Shown here: piece by piece, positions 1-9,464 of the stretch
Layout: each line of letters starts with the position of its first letter
Position numbering within the stretch: the first letter of the stretch is position 1
Source: Duffyella gerundensis
GTDB taxonomy: Bacteria; Pseudomonadota; Gammaproteobacteria; Enterobacterales; Enterobacteriaceae
Reading direction: 5' to 3'
Assembly: GCF_001517405.1 (NCBI RefSeq)
Contig: NZ_LN907827.1
Location: forward strand, 2,734,587-2,798,586
DNA: 64,000 nt
The notes under the pieces: model-generated
Told to the model about the DNA's origin: nothing
The model's input: the letters and a program-made list of their open reading frames with translations, nothing else
The model's database searches: none
Made by a program: the position numbers and the translations under genes

Positions 1-30
1 AAGCGCGACGCCGCTAAGGCGATAGTTCAT
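1..30 (-). CDS. 5' end of an unidentified gene, cut by the left edge
   Basis: Reading leftward, an ATG at 30 opens a frame of ten codons (MNYRLSGVAL) before the window ends. A GGAGAACACC stretch sits just upstream of it as a plausible ribosome binding site. The gap to the end of ccmI is only 34 bases and the strand is the same, so it may be the last gene of the ccm transcript. Ten residues are too few to name a family. Confidence 0.5.
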   Translation of the reverse strand, partial: MNYRLSGVAL

Positions 31-64
31 GGTGTTCTCCCTGTGCTGATTTACTGGGCCCCGT

Positions 65-1279
65 TCAGCGCTGCTGCTGATTAACCTCAACAGACACCGA
101 CTGATGACCATCATATGGCGTGACCGCGCTTTCGCCGAACCAGTCACCGGACTGCGGATTCGCGCTGCCGTCACGAGAAATACGCACCCGCACTTTGACC
201 TGATGCTGCGCTGACAACAAACGATCCGGCATCATCGCGTTGCTGTCATCCAGCGTCAGCGATAGTGGAAAGTGGCCTGGCGGCACACGCTTCACCGCGA
301 CCGGTACCGGCGAAAGCCCGTCGGAAACCGAAATATACATGACTCCGCCCGGCGGTAACATTTTTTCTGCCGCGGCGGAGAGGCTGATGGTCAACGGTAA
401 GCTGCCCGCCTGTTCACCGGCCGCGGCTTTTGCCTGAGCGATACTGTGGGTGATTTTTTCCACCCGTGAATCGCCTGCCGGCAGCAGCGTCAGCATGGTC
501 TGCCAGGCATCAATCGCCTGCGCATAATGTTGCTGTTCCCAGGCGTTAAAGGCCAGCAGCGCCAGAATGCGCAAATTGCTGCCATCCTGCTGCTGCATTT
601 CCTGCAACAGGGCGCCGCCTTCACGGTTATCTTCTGCATCGCCGGAGCGCGTCAGCACTTCAGCATAGCTTAAACGCACCTCTTCGTTGGTCGGTGCCAG
701 TTGCAATGCGTGCTGAAAGGCCTGCGTGACGGTGGTGACATTGTTCAGCACCATGCCGATGCGCCCCAGAATCATCCAGTCGTTGAGGTTTTGCGGATCC
801 TGCTGCAGGCTGCTGCGAATGCCCAGCCCAAGCCGCGCCAGCTCTTCCATCGACAGCGGTTTGGCCTGCGGATCCATCATCCGCGCGCGCAGCTGCGGCA
901 GCGAGGCCTGCACCTGTGTCCAGGCCGTCAACTGCGTCAGACCACCGGTTTTCAGATAGACGCCCAGCGTGACGCCGATCAACAGCAGCACGCCTGGCAG
1001 CAATACCCAGCGGGAAACCGGGGCGCGCGCGTTGCCGGTCTCAGCATCAGGAATATCCGCCAGCAGCGTCTGTTGCAGTTCGCGCACCATTTCTGGCCGC
1101 TCCGCTACCGTGCCCTGCGCTTCATCTTCCTCCAGCTCCTGCAAACGCTGATGATAAAACGCCTTGTTCAGGGCATCGCGCTGATGGCGATCGACGCCGT
1201 GATTCCGCCAGGCTGGCAGCACAAACAGCGCGCAGGCGGCCAGCAGTAATAATAAAAGCGTTAGCCAGTAGAGGCTCAT
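65..1279 (-). CDS. ccmI: cytochrome c biogenesis protein CcmI (TPR protein)
   Basis: A 404-residue inner-membrane protein that presents apocytochrome c to the haem ligation machinery; in E. coli it is the C-terminal half of a longer CcmH. An N-terminal membrane segment lies at about residues 4-22, followed by a basic/acidic cytoplasmic loop (HQRDALNKAFYHQRLQELEED). A second segment lies at about 92-110, and a TPR-type helical region at about 150-290 includes NDWMILGRIGMVL and AFQHALQLAPTNEEVRLSYA. A beta-rich C-terminal domain closes the protein. Its ATG overlaps the ccmH stop by four bases, so the two are translationally coupled. The short CcmH next door shows that the fused E. coli form is split here. 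Confidence 0.9.
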   Translation of the reverse strand: MSLYWLTLLLLLLAACALFVLPAWRNHGVDRHQRDALNKAFYHQRLQELEEDEAQGTVAERPEMVRELQQTLLADIPDAETGNARAPVSRWVLLPGVLLLIGVTLGVYLKTGGLTQLTAWTQVQASLPQLRARMMDPQAKPLSMEELARLGLGIRSSLQQDPQNLNDWMILGRIGMVLNNVTTVTQAFQHALQLAPTNEEVRLSYAEVLTRSGDAEDNREGGALLQEMQQQDGSNLRILALLAFNAWEQQHYAQAIDAWQTMLTLLPAGDSRVEKITHSIAQAKAAAGEQAGSLPLTISLSAAAEKMLPPGGVMYISVSDGLSPVPVAVKRVPPGHFPLSLTLDDSNAMMPDRLLSAQHQVKVRVRISRDGSANPQSGDWFGESAVTPYDGHQSVSVEVNQQQR

Positions 1280-1731
1280 GGTTGCTTCCTGTTGTGATCG
1301 AGCAGCGCATTCAGCCGCTGTTGCTCATCGCTATTCAGCGTGGGTGCCTGCCGCTTACGGCTGCGTAAAATAATCACCGCCCCACCCACCAGCACAAACA
1401 GCAGCGGGCCGAGCCATAAAATCAGCGTCGCAGCGGTCAGCGGCGGCTCATAGGTCACAAAGTTGCCGTAGCGCGCTACCATGTAATCGGTGATCTGCGC
1501 CTTGCTCTGCCCTTGCTTCATCAGCTCATACACCTTCAGCCGCATATCCGCCGCAATCATGGCGTTGGAATCGGCGATGCTGTTGTTCTGGCATTTCGGG
1601 CAGCGCAGCGAGGCGGTGAGCTCGCGATACTGCTGCTCCTGCGCTACCGAATCAAAGTGCAAGGTATCGATAGCCGCGAACAGGCTGCCGCTGAGCAGCA
1701 GACCTGCCAGCAATATAACGATGCGCCTCAT
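1276..1731 (-). CDS. ccmH: cytochrome c maturation thiol oxidoreductase subunit CcmH
   Basis: A 151-residue protein with a cleavable-looking signal (MRRIVILLAGLLLSGSLFA). It has the family LRCPKC motif with Cys44 and Cys47, which keeps apocytochrome c thiols reduced in the periplasm. A single C-terminal membrane segment lies at about residues 100-122. The start at 1731 is chosen over the longer frame opening at 1761 because the signal peptide then begins directly and the ATG overlaps the ccmG stop as ATGA. The length equals the N-terminal half of E. coli CcmH, so this is the short, unfused form. Confidence 0.93.
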   Translation of the reverse strand: MRRIVILLAGLLLSGSLFAAIDTLHFDSVAQEQQYRELTASLRCPKCQNNSIADSNAMIAADMRLKVYELMKQGQSKAQITDYMVARYGNFVTYEPPLTAATLILWLGPLLFVLVGGAVIILRSRKRQAPTLNSDEQQRLNALLDHNRKQP

Positions 1732-2285
1732 ACCCCGCTCTCCCGGCTGTATTTCTCCCACAGCGGCTTCACTTCCTGATTCCAGACGCGCTCGTTGAGA
1801 TCGCCAGCGTGGCGATAACGAATAATGCCTTTGCCATCGATCAGAAAGGTCTCCGGCGCGCCATATACGCCGAGATCGAGACCCAGCATACCGTTACCGT
1901 CGTACAGGCTGAGCGCATAGGGATTGCCCAGTGTATTCAGCCAGTTAATCGCCTTGCTGCGATTGTCTTTGTAGTTCAGCCCGACCACGCGAATGCCCTG
2001 TTCGGCCAGTCCGTTAAGGTATTGATGCTCGGCACGGCAGGTCGGACACCAGGTAGCCCAGACGTTAAGCAGGATCGGCTTGCCGTCAGTGAGGATCTGC
2101 TGATCGTAAATTTTGCCAGGCTGATCCAGCGACTCCAGCCGAAACACGGGCACCGGCTTGCCAATCAGCGCCGACTCCAGCCGCGTAGGATCGTCGCCGC
2201 TGGCATTGCGCGTCAGCTGCCAAAGCAGCGCCGTCGCCAGCAGTAAAAACAGCACCAGCGGGATATAAAGGATTTTTTTATTCAT
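1728..2285 (-). CDS. ccmG: thiol:disulfide interchange protein CcmG (DsbE)
   Basis: A membrane-anchored periplasmic thioredoxin-fold protein of 185 residues, the usual family length. It passes reducing equivalents to CcmH and apocytochrome c. The anchor is residues 5-23. The active site is WATWCPTC with Cys80 and Cys83. The GAPETFLID segment carries the cis-proline side of the fold and the acidic features typical of CcmG. It overlaps ccmF upstream by four bases and ccmH downstream by four bases. Confidence 0.95.
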   Translation of the reverse strand: MNKKILYIPLVLFLLLATALLWQLTRNASGDDPTRLESALIGKPVPVFRLESLDQPGKIYDQQILTDGKPILLNVWATWCPTCRAEHQYLNGLAEQGIRVVGLNYKDNRSKAINWLNTLGNPYALSLYDGNGMLGLDLGVYGAPETFLIDGKGIIRYRHAGDLNERVWNQEVKPLWEKYSRESGV

Positions 2286-4237
2286 GCTGGCTCCTGCTGC
2301 GTTTTTTTACGGGAACGGTAGCGCGGATCAAGCAGGCAGAGCACGCCTCCCGCCGCCATAAACAGGCCACCAAACCAGATCCAGCGAACAAAAGGCTTGT
2401 AATAAATTCGCACCGCCCAGGTGTTGTTATCCAACTCTTCGCCCAGCGCCGCGTAAAGATCGCGGGTAAAGCCGCCGTCGATGGCCGCTTCGGTCATCAT
2501 CGCGCGCGCCACATTGTAATAGCGTTTTTCCGCATGCAGCGTTGCTTCCGGCTTGCCGTTACGCGTGACGTCGATGATGCCTACGCCGCCGCTGTAGTTA
2601 GGGCCTTGCAGGCTGTGCACGTCGCGAAAGGTAAAGTGATAGTGGTGAATATCCACCGTGTCACCCGCTTTCATGCGCACATCGCGTTCGACGCTGTAGC
2701 TCTGGCTGAAGGCGATGCCGATCACCGTCACCGCGACGCCAAGATGGCCCAGCACCATGCCCCAGTGGCTGCGCGAAAGGTGGCGCAGTCCGGCAAAAAA
2801 GCGATGCCGATGGGTGGCGCGTTCATGCAGTTCCATCAGTGTCAGCAGAATTACCCACACTGCCATCAGCAGGCCAACTACCGTCATCGCCTCAATGCGA
2901 TCCTGTAGCAGCCACGGCAGCACAATGGAGAGCGCCAGCGTAACCAGCAGCGCTACCGCCAGCCGCCGCCACAGTTTTTGCGGCTCATCACGACGCCAGC
3001 GCACCAGCGGGCCGATGCCCAACGCCAGCGCCAGCGGTGCCATCAGCCAGGTAAACATCGTATTAAAGAAGGGTTCGCCAATGGAGATGCTGCCGAGGCC
3101 GAGCTGTTTGTGCACCAGCGGCAGCAGCGTGCCGAGCAACACCACCAGCATCGCGGCGATCAGCAGCACGTTATTGCCCAGCAGAAAGGATTCGCGCGAC
3201 CAGGCTTCATTTTGCACCCGACTACGCACCTTGCTGCCCTTGATGGCGTAAAGCAGCAGCGAACTGCCAATGACAATCACCAGAAAGGCGAGAATAAACA
3301 TGCCGCGCGCCGGATCGGAGGCAAACGAGTGCACCGAGACCAGCACCCCGGAACGTACCAGGAAGGTGCCGAGCAGGCTTAACGAAAATGCGGTAATGGC
3401 CAGCAGCACCGTCCAGGCTTTGAACGCGCCGCGTTTTTCGGTCACCGCCAGCGAGTGAATCAGCGCGGTGCCCGCCAGCCACGGCATAAACGAGGCGTTT
3501 TCTACCGGATCCCAGAACCACCAGCCACCCCAGCCAAGTTCGTAATAGGCCCATGCCGAGCCAAGCACAATGCCAATGGTCAGAAACACCCACGCCGCGG
3601 TGGTCCACGGACGCGACCAGCGCGCCCATGCGGTATCAAGTCGTCCAGCCATCAGCGAAGCGATAGCAAAGGCAAAGGCCACCGAAAAGCCGACGTAACC
3701 CATATAAAGCAGCGGCGGATGAAAAATCAGCCCAATATCCTGCAGCATGGGATTGAGATCGCGGCCATCAATCGGAAAGTCGGGCAAGGTGCGGGTAAAG
3801 GGATTGGAGGTTAAGGTGATGAACAGCAGAAAGCCGAAGTTAATCATCCCCATTACCGCCAGCACGCGCGCCACCGCATCCTGCGGCATGCTACGGCTAA
3901 ACAGCGCCACCGCCAGCGTCCAGCCGCTGAGCATCAGCACCCACAGCAGCAGCGATCCTTCATGCGCGCCCCAGGTGGCAGCAATGCGGTAGTAAACCGG
4001 CAGTTGGGTGTTAGAGTTGGCCACCACATAGGCGACGGTAAAATCATTGGCGATAAAAGCGTGAATCAGAATGATAAACGCCGCGGCGATGCAAAAAAAT
4101 ACGCCCCAGGCGAGCGGGCGTGCCAGCGCCATTAATCGTCCATCCTGGCGAGCGGCACCCCATAAAGGATAAACGCTTAACAGCAGCGACAGCCCCAGCG
4201 CCAGACAGAGCAGAAAGCTGCCAATTTCAGGGATCAT
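2282..4237 (-). CDS. ccmF: haem lyase CcmF
   Basis: A 651-residue polytopic inner-membrane protein that joins haem from holo-CcmE to the CXXCH motifs of apocytochrome c. The tryptophan-rich haem-handling domain is plain ([19 protein letters not shown]), with many hydrophobic helices on both sides and the large periplasmic domain near the C terminus. Length and composition match the E. coli protein. The ATG at 4237 overlaps the ccmE stop, which keeps the coupling of the whole operon. Confidence 0.96.
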   Translation of the reverse strand: MIPEIGSFLLCLALGLSLLLSVYPLWGAARQDGRLMALARPLAWGVFFCIAAAFIILIHAFIANDFTVAYVVANSNTQLPVYYRIAATWGAHEGSLLLWVLMLSGWTLAVALFSRSMPQDAVARVLAVMGMINFGFLLFITLTSNPFTRTLPDFPIDGRDLNPMLQDIGLIFHPPLLYMGYVGFSVAFAFAIASLMAGRLDTAWARWSRPWTTAAWVFLTIGIVLGSAWAYYELGWGGWWFWDPVENASFMPWLAGTALIHSLAVTEKRGAFKAWTVLLAITAFSLSLLGTFLVRSGVLVSVHSFASDPARGMFILAFLVIVIGSSLLLYAIKGSKVRSRVQNEAWSRESFLLGNNVLLIAAMLVVLLGTLLPLVHKQLGLGSISIGEPFFNTMFTWLMAPLALALGIGPLVRWRRDEPQKLWRRLAVALLVTLALSIVLPWLLQDRIEAMTVVGLLMAVWVILLTLMELHERATHRHRFFAGLRHLSRSHWGMVLGHLGVAVTVIGIAFSQSYSVERDVRMKAGDTVDIHHYHFTFRDVHSLQGPNYSGGVGIIDVTRNGKPEATLHAEKRYYNVARAMMTEAAIDGGFTRDLYAALGEELDNNTWAVRIYYKPFVRWIWFGGLFMAAGGVLCLLDPRYRSRKKTQQEPA

Positions 4238-4710
4238 GGTTGTGCCCCCGCCAGTGCAGCCGGGCTGGTATGGTTCTTTTTCATGGCGTCTTCAATTTCC
4301 GGCGGAGTATATTTTTCATCGTGCTTGGCCAGCACCTCTTTTGCATTGATCAGGCTGCCGTTCTCCAGCACGCCCTGCGCAACCACGCCCTGCCCTTCAC
4401 GAAACAGATCGGGAAGAATCCCCTCAAAGGTCACGCTGACCACGCCACTGGCATCATAAAGTTTGAACGAGACCTGCAGGCTTTGCGGATCGCGCTTCAC
4501 GCTGCCCGGCATCACCATGCCGCCGACGCGCAGGCGCTGACCAGGCTCGGGTTTTTCGTGCGCCTCGCCTTTGCCCTGCAGAATTTCACTCGGGGTATAA
4601 AACAGATCGATATTGGCGCGCAGCGCATACATCACCAGCGTGGTGATTAATCCCAGGCCCACGACAATAGCGATAACGACCAGCATGCGGTTTTTACGGC
4701 GGCTGTTCAC
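4234..4710 (-). CDS. ccmE: haem chaperone CcmE
   Basis: A periplasmic haem chaperone of 158 residues anchored by one N-terminal helix (about 9-29). The covalent haem-binding histidine is His130 in the LAKHDEKY segment, with Tyr134 as the likely iron ligand, the same numbering as E. coli. The longer open frame to 4968 lies in the wrong register over ccmD. The true start is the GTG at 4710, giving VNSRRKNR in line with the family N terminus. GTG overlaps the ccmD stop as GTGA. Confidence 0.94.
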   Translation of the reverse strand: MNSRRKNRMLVVIAIVVGLGLITTLVMYALRANIDLFYTPSEILQGKGEAHEKPEPGQRLRVGGMVMPGSVKRDPQSLQVSFKLYDASGVVSVTFEGILPDLFREGQGVVAQGVLENGSLINAKEVLAKHDEKYTPPEIEDAMKKNHTSPAALAGAQP

Positions 4711-4937
4711 GGTTGATCTCCTGCCGACGTGGCGTGGTTTTTCTGTTTCGCCGCACGGATGCGCCGATCGCGGGCCTGCTGCTGTTGAATGGCGGTGAGC
4801 AAGCGACGTCGTTGCAACACGGTGTGCAGCACCAGCCCGGACAGCGCAATCAGGGTGACGATCACCGAAAGCCAGACGAAGAAGGCGTAGCCGCCCATGG
4901 CAAAAAACGCCTGCCAGGATGAGAATGCTGGCGTCAT
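4707..4937 (-). CDS. ccmD: haem exporter accessory protein CcmD
   Basis: A 76-residue single-span membrane protein needed to release holo-CcmE from the CcmABC complex. It has [14 protein letters not shown] followed by a hydrophobic helix and then a highly basic, glutamine-rich cytoplasmic tail ([18 protein letters not shown]), the usual CcmD plan. The start [11 protein letters not shown] at 4937 overlaps the ccmC stop as ATGA; the longer frame to 4976 has no support. Confidence 0.92.
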   Translation of the reverse strand: MTPAFSSWQAFFAMGGYAFFVWLSVIVTLIALSGLVLHTVLQRRRLLTAIQQQQARDRRIRAAKQKNHATSAGDQP

Positions 4938-5677
4938 GGCTGGCCTCCGGTTTTCGTCGCCACGGCAATTGCCCACGGGCGATGCCGTTCGGTAAACAGG
5001 ATCAGGTTACGCAGCCGCATCAGCGTCAGGGTAATAAACAGCAGCAGGCAGCCAAGGATCGACCAGCGCAACGGTGTACGCATGCTGGGCGCAATCGCCT
5101 GTTGCAGCATGCCGGACGATCCCTGATGCAGCGTATTCCACCACTGCACCGAATAGTGGATGATCGGCAGATTTACCACGCCCACCAGAATCAGGATGCT
5201 GGCCGCGCGGCCCGCCAGACGGCGATCGTCAAACGCATGCCATAGCGCAATCACGCCCATATAAAGGAACAGCAACACCAGTTCAGAGGTTAACCGCGCA
5301 TCCCAAATCCACCAGGTGCCCCACATCGGTTTGCCCCAGGCAGAGCCGGTAACCAGCGCGATAAAGGTAAAGGTTGCCCCCACCGGCGCCATTGCCGCCG
5401 CCGCCAGATCGGCCATTTTTATCTGCCAGATCAGGCCGGTAAACGCCGCCACCGCCATCGCCGCGTAAATGCCCATCGACCACATGGCGGCCGGAACATG
5501 AATATAGATAATGCGATAGCTGTTGCCCTGCTGGTAGTCCGCCGGGGCAAAACCAAAGCCCCAAATCCAGCCGGTTAACAGCGTCGCCAGTGCCAGCAGC
5601 GCAAACCAGGGCACAAGACGACCGCATAACTGGTAGAGCCGCTCAGGCTTTGCCAGCTGATGTAACCACTTCCACAT
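4934..5677 (-). CDS. ccmC: haem transporter/lyase subunit CcmC
   Basis: A 247-residue inner-membrane protein with about six helices that delivers haem to CcmE. The family signature [17 protein letters not shown] is present, with conserved periplasmic histidines on each side (HVPAAMWSM and [13 protein letters not shown]). It is the third gene of the ccm operon. A short gap of 33 bases separates it from ccmB, the loosest junction in the operon. Confidence 0.95.
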   Translation of the reverse strand: MWKWLHQLAKPERLYQLCGRLVPWFALLALATLLTGWIWGFGFAPADYQQGNSYRIIYIHVPAAMWSMGIYAAMAVAAFTGLIWQIKMADLAAAAMAPVGATFTFIALVTGSAWGKPMWGTWWIWDARLTSELVLLFLYMGVIALWHAFDDRRLAGRAASILILVGVVNLPIIHYSVQWWNTLHQGSSGMLQQAIAPSMRTPLRWSILGCLLLFITLTLMRLRNLILFTERHRPWAIAVATKTGGQP

Positions 5678-5710
5678 TTTTATTGCTCACAGTGAAGATA
5701 AGAAATCGAA

Positions 5711-6370
5711 TCAGTGCAGGCTGATACGCAACGCGGCGGCGGTCGCAAACGGCGACAGCATGGCGCTGAGCACCAACATCGCGCCGAGAATGGCCAAATA
5801 GCCGCCGATCGGTAAACCCATGCCGGCGGCATCGATGGCCGCACTGGCAAATATCAATACCGGTATCGCCAGCGGCAATACCAACAGGCTGAGCAGCACG
5901 CCGCCACGCCGCAGGCCCACGGTCAGCCCGACGCCGATCGCCCCTAAAAAGCTGAGCGTCGGCGTGCCGAGCAACAGGGTCAGCGCTACGGCGCGCCAAC
6001 TCGCCATATCCAGCGACAGCAGCAGCGCCACCAGCGGCGACAGCAGGATCAGTGGTACGCCGGTCAGCAACCAGTGCGCCACCACTTTGCCGATCACCGT
6101 GATCGGCAGCGGCGTGGGCAGCAGCAGCAGTTGCTCCAGCGAACCATCGAGAAAATCATCGCGAAACAGCCGCTCCAGCGCCAGCAGCGAGGCCAGCAAG
6201 GCAGCCACCCAGACGATGCCCGGCGCGATACGCGCCAGCAGCTGCGGCTCCGGGCCGACGCCCAGCGGAAACAGCGTAATCACGATCAGGAAAAACCACA
6301 GCGGATTGACGATCTCTGCGCCGCTGCGAAAGGCGAGCTGCAGTTCACGCCGGATAACGCGGATCAGCAT
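5711..6370 (-). CDS. ccmB: haem exporter permease CcmB
   Basis: A 219-residue permease with six hydrophobic helices, partner of the CcmA ATPase. The N-terminal [20 protein letters not shown] and the [20 protein letters not shown] loop are typical of the family. It overlaps the end of ccmA by seven bases. With CcmA, CcmC and CcmD it forms the ABC-type complex that releases haem-loaded CcmE. Confidence 0.95.
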   Translation of the reverse strand: MLIRVIRRELQLAFRSGAEIVNPLWFFLIVITLFPLGVGPEPQLLARIAPGIVWVAALLASLLALERLFRDDFLDGSLEQLLLLPTPLPITVIGKVVAHWLLTGVPLILLSPLVALLLSLDMASWRAVALTLLLGTPTLSFLGAIGVGLTVGLRRGGVLLSLLVLPLAIPVLIFASAAIDAAGMGLPIGGYLAILGAMLVLSAMLSPFATAAALRISLH

Positions 6371-6987
6371 GCGTCAGGCTCCACGCCGCACAGCTGGATT
6401 TTGCGCACGCGTCCATTGCCTTCCGGCAGATCCTGATGGGTAGTTAAGATGACCATGCCCCCGTTATCGGCATGTTGCATGAAATGCATCATTAATTTTT
6501 TTACGCCCGATTTATCGATAGCGGTCAGCGGTTCATCGAGGATCCACAGCGGCGCCTGGCTAAGCCAGAGACGCGCCAGCGCCACACGCCGTTGTTGTCC
6601 GGCAGAAAGCTGCGCCACCGGCACCGTTTCATAGCCGAGCAGATCGACGCTTTCCAGCGCTGCATCGCGCTGCGCTTCCGTGCTGGTCGCATGTAAAAAG
6701 GCCAAATTTTCGCGTGGCGTCAGCACCGCTTTGATTCCGGCATGATGACCTAAGTAGAGCAGATCGCGATGCCAGCGCTCACGCTGACGCGCTATCGCCG
6801 TGCCGTGCCAGTGGATAGCGCCGCTTTCCGGCTGGCTAAGCCCGGCCAACAGCCGCAGCAGCGAGGTTTTTCCGGCGCCATTCGGCCCGTCAATCTGCAC
6901 AATATCGCCCGCGTCCGCGCGAAAATTCAACGCGCTAAATAGCGTACGCTCATCGCGAACACAGGTGAGATTAATGATTTCCAGCAT
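6364..6987 (-). CDS. ccmA: haem exporter ATP-binding protein CcmA
   Basis: A 207-residue ABC ATPase, first gene of the ccm operon. Walker A is GPNGAGKTS (about residues 34-42), the signature is LSAGQQRR, Walker B is LWILDEP and the switch histidine is in TTHQD. The intergenic region 6988-7229 is shared with the divergent yfdC and must hold the operon promoter. No clear regulatory box was recognised there. Confidence 0.95.
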   Translation of the reverse strand: MLEIINLTCVRDERTLFSALNFRADAGDIVQIDGPNGAGKTSLLRLLAGLSQPESGAIHWHGTAIARQRERWHRDLLYLGHHAGIKAVLTPRENLAFLHATSTEAQRDAALESVDLLGYETVPVAQLSAGQQRRVALARLWLSQAPLWILDEPLTAIDKSGVKKLMMHFMQHADNGGMVILTTHQDLPEGNGRVRKIQLCGVEPDAC

Positions 6988-7229
6988 GAGGGAAAAATCG
7001 CGCTATAAAAATGAGGGCGGCATGATAACACATGCCAGCATACTGCCGAAGCGCGCGCGGTGGCCGCAAAGGCCGCTCTGGCCGCGGATTGCCCTGCTGA
7101 AACGGCAAAAGCGGGCTAAAATAAGCAGAGTTAATACCTTGTTACTCTTGGTTGTATTTACCGTAACAATTTCAGAACACAAAAACCCGCTACGCTTATT
7201 GCCGTGCGCAAATATCACTGGGGAAAAAC

Positions 7230-8144
7230 ATGAAGTCAGAAGAAACAATAAAAGAGCACGACGGCGAAAGTAACGAAGTCGATAGCGAAGAAAAAGACAA
7301 GGGCGAAGAGATTGAGGTCGACGAGGAAGATCTGCCTTCCGGTGCCGCGGCGATCCATGAACAGATTCGTGAAGATGGTCAGAAAGAGCTTGAGCGCGAC
7401 GGCATGGCGCTGCTCTGGTCCGCGATTGCCGCTGGTCTGTCTATGGGCGCATCGCTGATGGCGAAAGGGATTTTTCAGGTCCATCTGGAAGGCGTGCCCG
7501 GCGGCTTTTTGCTGGAGAACCTCGGCTACACCTTTGGCTTTGTGATTGTCATCATGGCGCGTCAGCAGCTGTTTACGGAGAACACCGTCACCGCCGTGCT
7601 GCCGATCATGCATAAGCCCACCGCAGGCAACTTTGCGCTGCTGCTGCGCCTGTGGGGATTGGTGCTGCTCGGCAATATGATCGGTACCGCCATTGCGGCG
7701 CTGGCTTTTAGCCAGATGCCAATCTTTGACGATGCCACGCGCCAGGCATTTACCCATATCAGCGAGAAAGTCATGGAGAATTCGCCTGGCGAGATGTTTG
7801 CCAATGCGGTGATCTCCGGCTGGATCATCGCTACCATGGTGTGGATGTTCCCTTACGCAGAATCGGCAAAAATCGTGGTGATCATTCTGATGACCTGGCT
7901 GGTGGCGCTTGGCGATTTGGCGCATATCGTGGTGGGTTCGGTGGAAGTGTTCTATCTGGTATTTACCGGTGCCGCGAGCTGGCATGAATTTTTATGGCCG
8001 TTTGCCGTGCCGACGCTGCTTGGCAATATCACCGGCGGCACGCTGATTTTTGCGCTGATCAGTCATGCGCAGATTCGTAACGACATGAGCAACGACAAGA
8101 AGCAGAAAACGTCGTCGCGTAAAAAAACTGCCTCAAAACAGTAA
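7230..8144 (+). CDS. yfdC: formate/nitrite transporter family protein YfdC
   Basis: A 304-residue member of the formate/nitrite transporter (FNT) family. An unusually acidic hydrophilic N terminus of about 60 residues, rich in E, D and K, precedes six membrane helices (starting near MALLWSAIAAGLSMG). A lysine-rich tail (NDKKQKTSSRKK) closes it. The acidic and basic ends and the length match E. coli YfdC rather than FocA or NirC. It is followed at once by a strong GC hairpin. The adjacency yfdC-argW is also found in E. coli, which supports the name. Its substrate is not established. Confidence 0.88.
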   Translation: MKSEETIKEHDGESNEVDSEEKDKGEEIEVDEEDLPSGAAAIHEQIREDGQKELERDGMALLWSAIAAGLSMGASLMAKGIFQVHLEGVPGGFLLENLGYTFGFVIVIMARQQLFTENTVTAVLPIMHKPTAGNFALLLRLWGLVLLGNMIGTAIAALAFSQMPIFDDATRQAFTHISEKVMENSPGEMFANAVISGWIIATMVWMFPYAESAKIVVIILMTWLVALGDLAHIVVGSVEVFYLVFTGAASWHEFLWPFAVPTLLGNITGGTLIFALISHAQIRNDMSNDKKQKTSSRKKTASKQ

Positions 8145-8149
8145 AACGC

Positions 8150-8180
8150 GCGCCGCTGGCCACTCTGGTGCCAGCGGCGC
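8150..8180 (+). terminator. GC hairpin after yfdC
   Basis: A perfect 11-bp stem (GCGCCGCTGGC with its complement) and a 9-base loop begin six bases after the yfdC stop. No run of T follows on the plus strand, so it may act as a weak intrinsic terminator or as an mRNA 3' end stabiliser rather than a classical terminator. Confidence 0.55.
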
Positions 8181-8200
8181 GTTGCCCCTAAGGATGATTG

Positions 8201-8893
8201 ATGTCCCCTTCCGACCAGCAACTTGAACACCTTTATCAACAGGCTACCGAGCGTACGCTTACCGGCTGGCAGCAGCAGCCCGATATCGGCAACCTTCTGA
8301 GCGCGCCGCGCTATGCACAGGATAAATTTGCGCTTACCGCGGGTATCACGCCGGTCATAAACGCGGAGATTCAGTCACTGTTAGCCACGCTGCACCAGCT
8401 CGCCGCCGAGGATCCGCTGGCCGATGTCATGCCGCCTGGCGCAGTGCATTTTACCTTTCTCGCCATTACGCCGCCGCACTATGACACGACGGATGCGCAG
8501 GATGATTTCAGCCAACTGACACAGGCATTTCAGGCGATTACACCGCTGCGCGTGCGGCTGGAAAAACTGCGGCTGGTGGCGCTGCCAGGGCAGCTGTTGC
8601 TGGCGGGCATACCCGATGCGTACAGCCTGGCCATGCGCGCCACCTTCACGCAACAATTGCTGGCAAGCCCATGGCAGAACGCGTTGCACCAGCGCTATCC
8701 GCATACGCCGCTGCCGCCGCCCTTTTGGCACAGCACCCTGCTGCGCTATGAAGCGGAGCAGCTACCGCTGCACTTCCGTGCGTTTTTCATGCAGCATCAG
8801 CATCGATTTTACGGCGCGGTCGATGCGCCGCTGAAGCTGGTGATGAGTAATTACAACTGGAGCAAAGCCAGAGTGATTGCCGCCTCGCCTTAG
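8201..8893 (+). CDS. 2H phosphoesterase-like protein (LigT/AKAP18-type fold)
   Basis: A 230-residue soluble protein. Two H-x-T motifs spaced about 94 residues apart (His83-Phe-Thr85 in VHFTFLAI and His177-Ser-Thr179 in WHSTLLRY) are the hallmark of the 2H phosphoesterase superfamily, which acts on 2',5' or cyclic phosphate bonds in RNA or nucleotides. The ATG at 8201 is preferred to the TTG at 8198 because TAAGGA lies 6-12 bases upstream. It sits between yfdC and argW with no operon partner. The substrate is unknown; the motif reading is by eye and no profile search was done. Confidence 0.62.
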   Translation: MSPSDQQLEHLYQQATERTLTGWQQQPDIGNLLSAPRYAQDKFALTAGITPVINAEIQSLLATLHQLAAEDPLADVMPPGAVHFTFLAITPPHYDTTDAQDDFSQLTQAFQAITPLRVRLEKLRLVALPGQLLLAGIPDAYSLAMRATFTQQLLASPWQNALHQRYPHTPLPPPFWHSTLLRYEAEQLPLHFRAFFMQHQHRFYGAVDAPLKLVMSNYNWSKARVIAASP

Positions 8894-8991
8894 TTAAAAA
8901 GCGCGAAGGTGCTGACAAAATAGGAGCCGGCAAAGGCGACATAGCTCAGCCACACCAGCATGATTAGCGTCACAGAGAGTTTGAGAGACAT
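8890..8991 (-). CDS. 33-residue small membrane protein (hypothetical)
   Basis: Reading leftward from 8991 there is an ATG with GAGGTAAC about six bases upstream, then 33 codons and TAA. The product starts MSLKLSVTLIMLVWLSYVAF and continues with a small-residue stretch, so nearly all of it could span the membrane once. Its last bases overlap the stop of the convergent 2H-phosphoesterase gene. It resembles the many short single-span peptides of enterobacteria in plan, but I do not recognise a named family. Confidence 0.55.
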   Translation of the reverse strand: MSLKLSVTLIMLVWLSYVAFAGSYFVSTFALFN

Positions 8992-9229
8992 GATGTTACC
9001 TCGTCAGCAAGGGGGTCAGGGAAAGCGTCTTTACTTTCCTTTACGTTATGCCTGGCTGCTAAAGGCGTTATTGATCCAGCGCAATAGTGCGTGAATTGGC
9101 GATAACAGAGATAATGCGCTGCTGACATTAGCCGGCTCAGACCGCATTCACTGCAACAAAACCCGGCCATCACTTGTAAAAAATGCGGCAATTACGGTAA
9201 CATGCGCCGCGACACTGATGTGTCAGGTT

Positions 9230-9304
9230 GTCTCCTTAGTTAAATGGATATAACGAGCCCCTCCTAAGGGCTAGTTGCAGGTTCGATTCCTGCAGGGGAC
9301 ACCA
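9230..9304 (+). tRNA. argW: tRNA-Arg (anticodon CCU)
   Basis: A 75-base cloverleaf: acceptor GTCTCCT pairs with AGGGGAC (one G-U pair), the anticodon loop CTCCTAA holds CCT, the T arm is TTGCAGGTTCGATTCCTGCA, and the encoded end is ACCA. It is almost identical to E. coli argW and has the same left neighbour, yfdC. In E. coli this tRNA is the integration site of a prophage, and here too an integrase remnant follows. Confidence 0.95.
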
Positions 9305-9464
9305 TTCTATAGTTCGCCACCCTCCGTAACAGTTCGCAAAACCCCTTTAGATACAAGCCAACAACCAATTATCCATTCGTAACCGCTCGCAATGGTTCGT
9401 TAATAGCCGCCCCCTTCGGCAGGTAAAAAATGAGTCACTAATTTTACCCATCGGAATCTTATCT

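Noticed and set aside
7236..7985. 249-codon minus-strand frame across yfdC
   Set aside because: Antisense shadow rich in His and Arg with no start signals.
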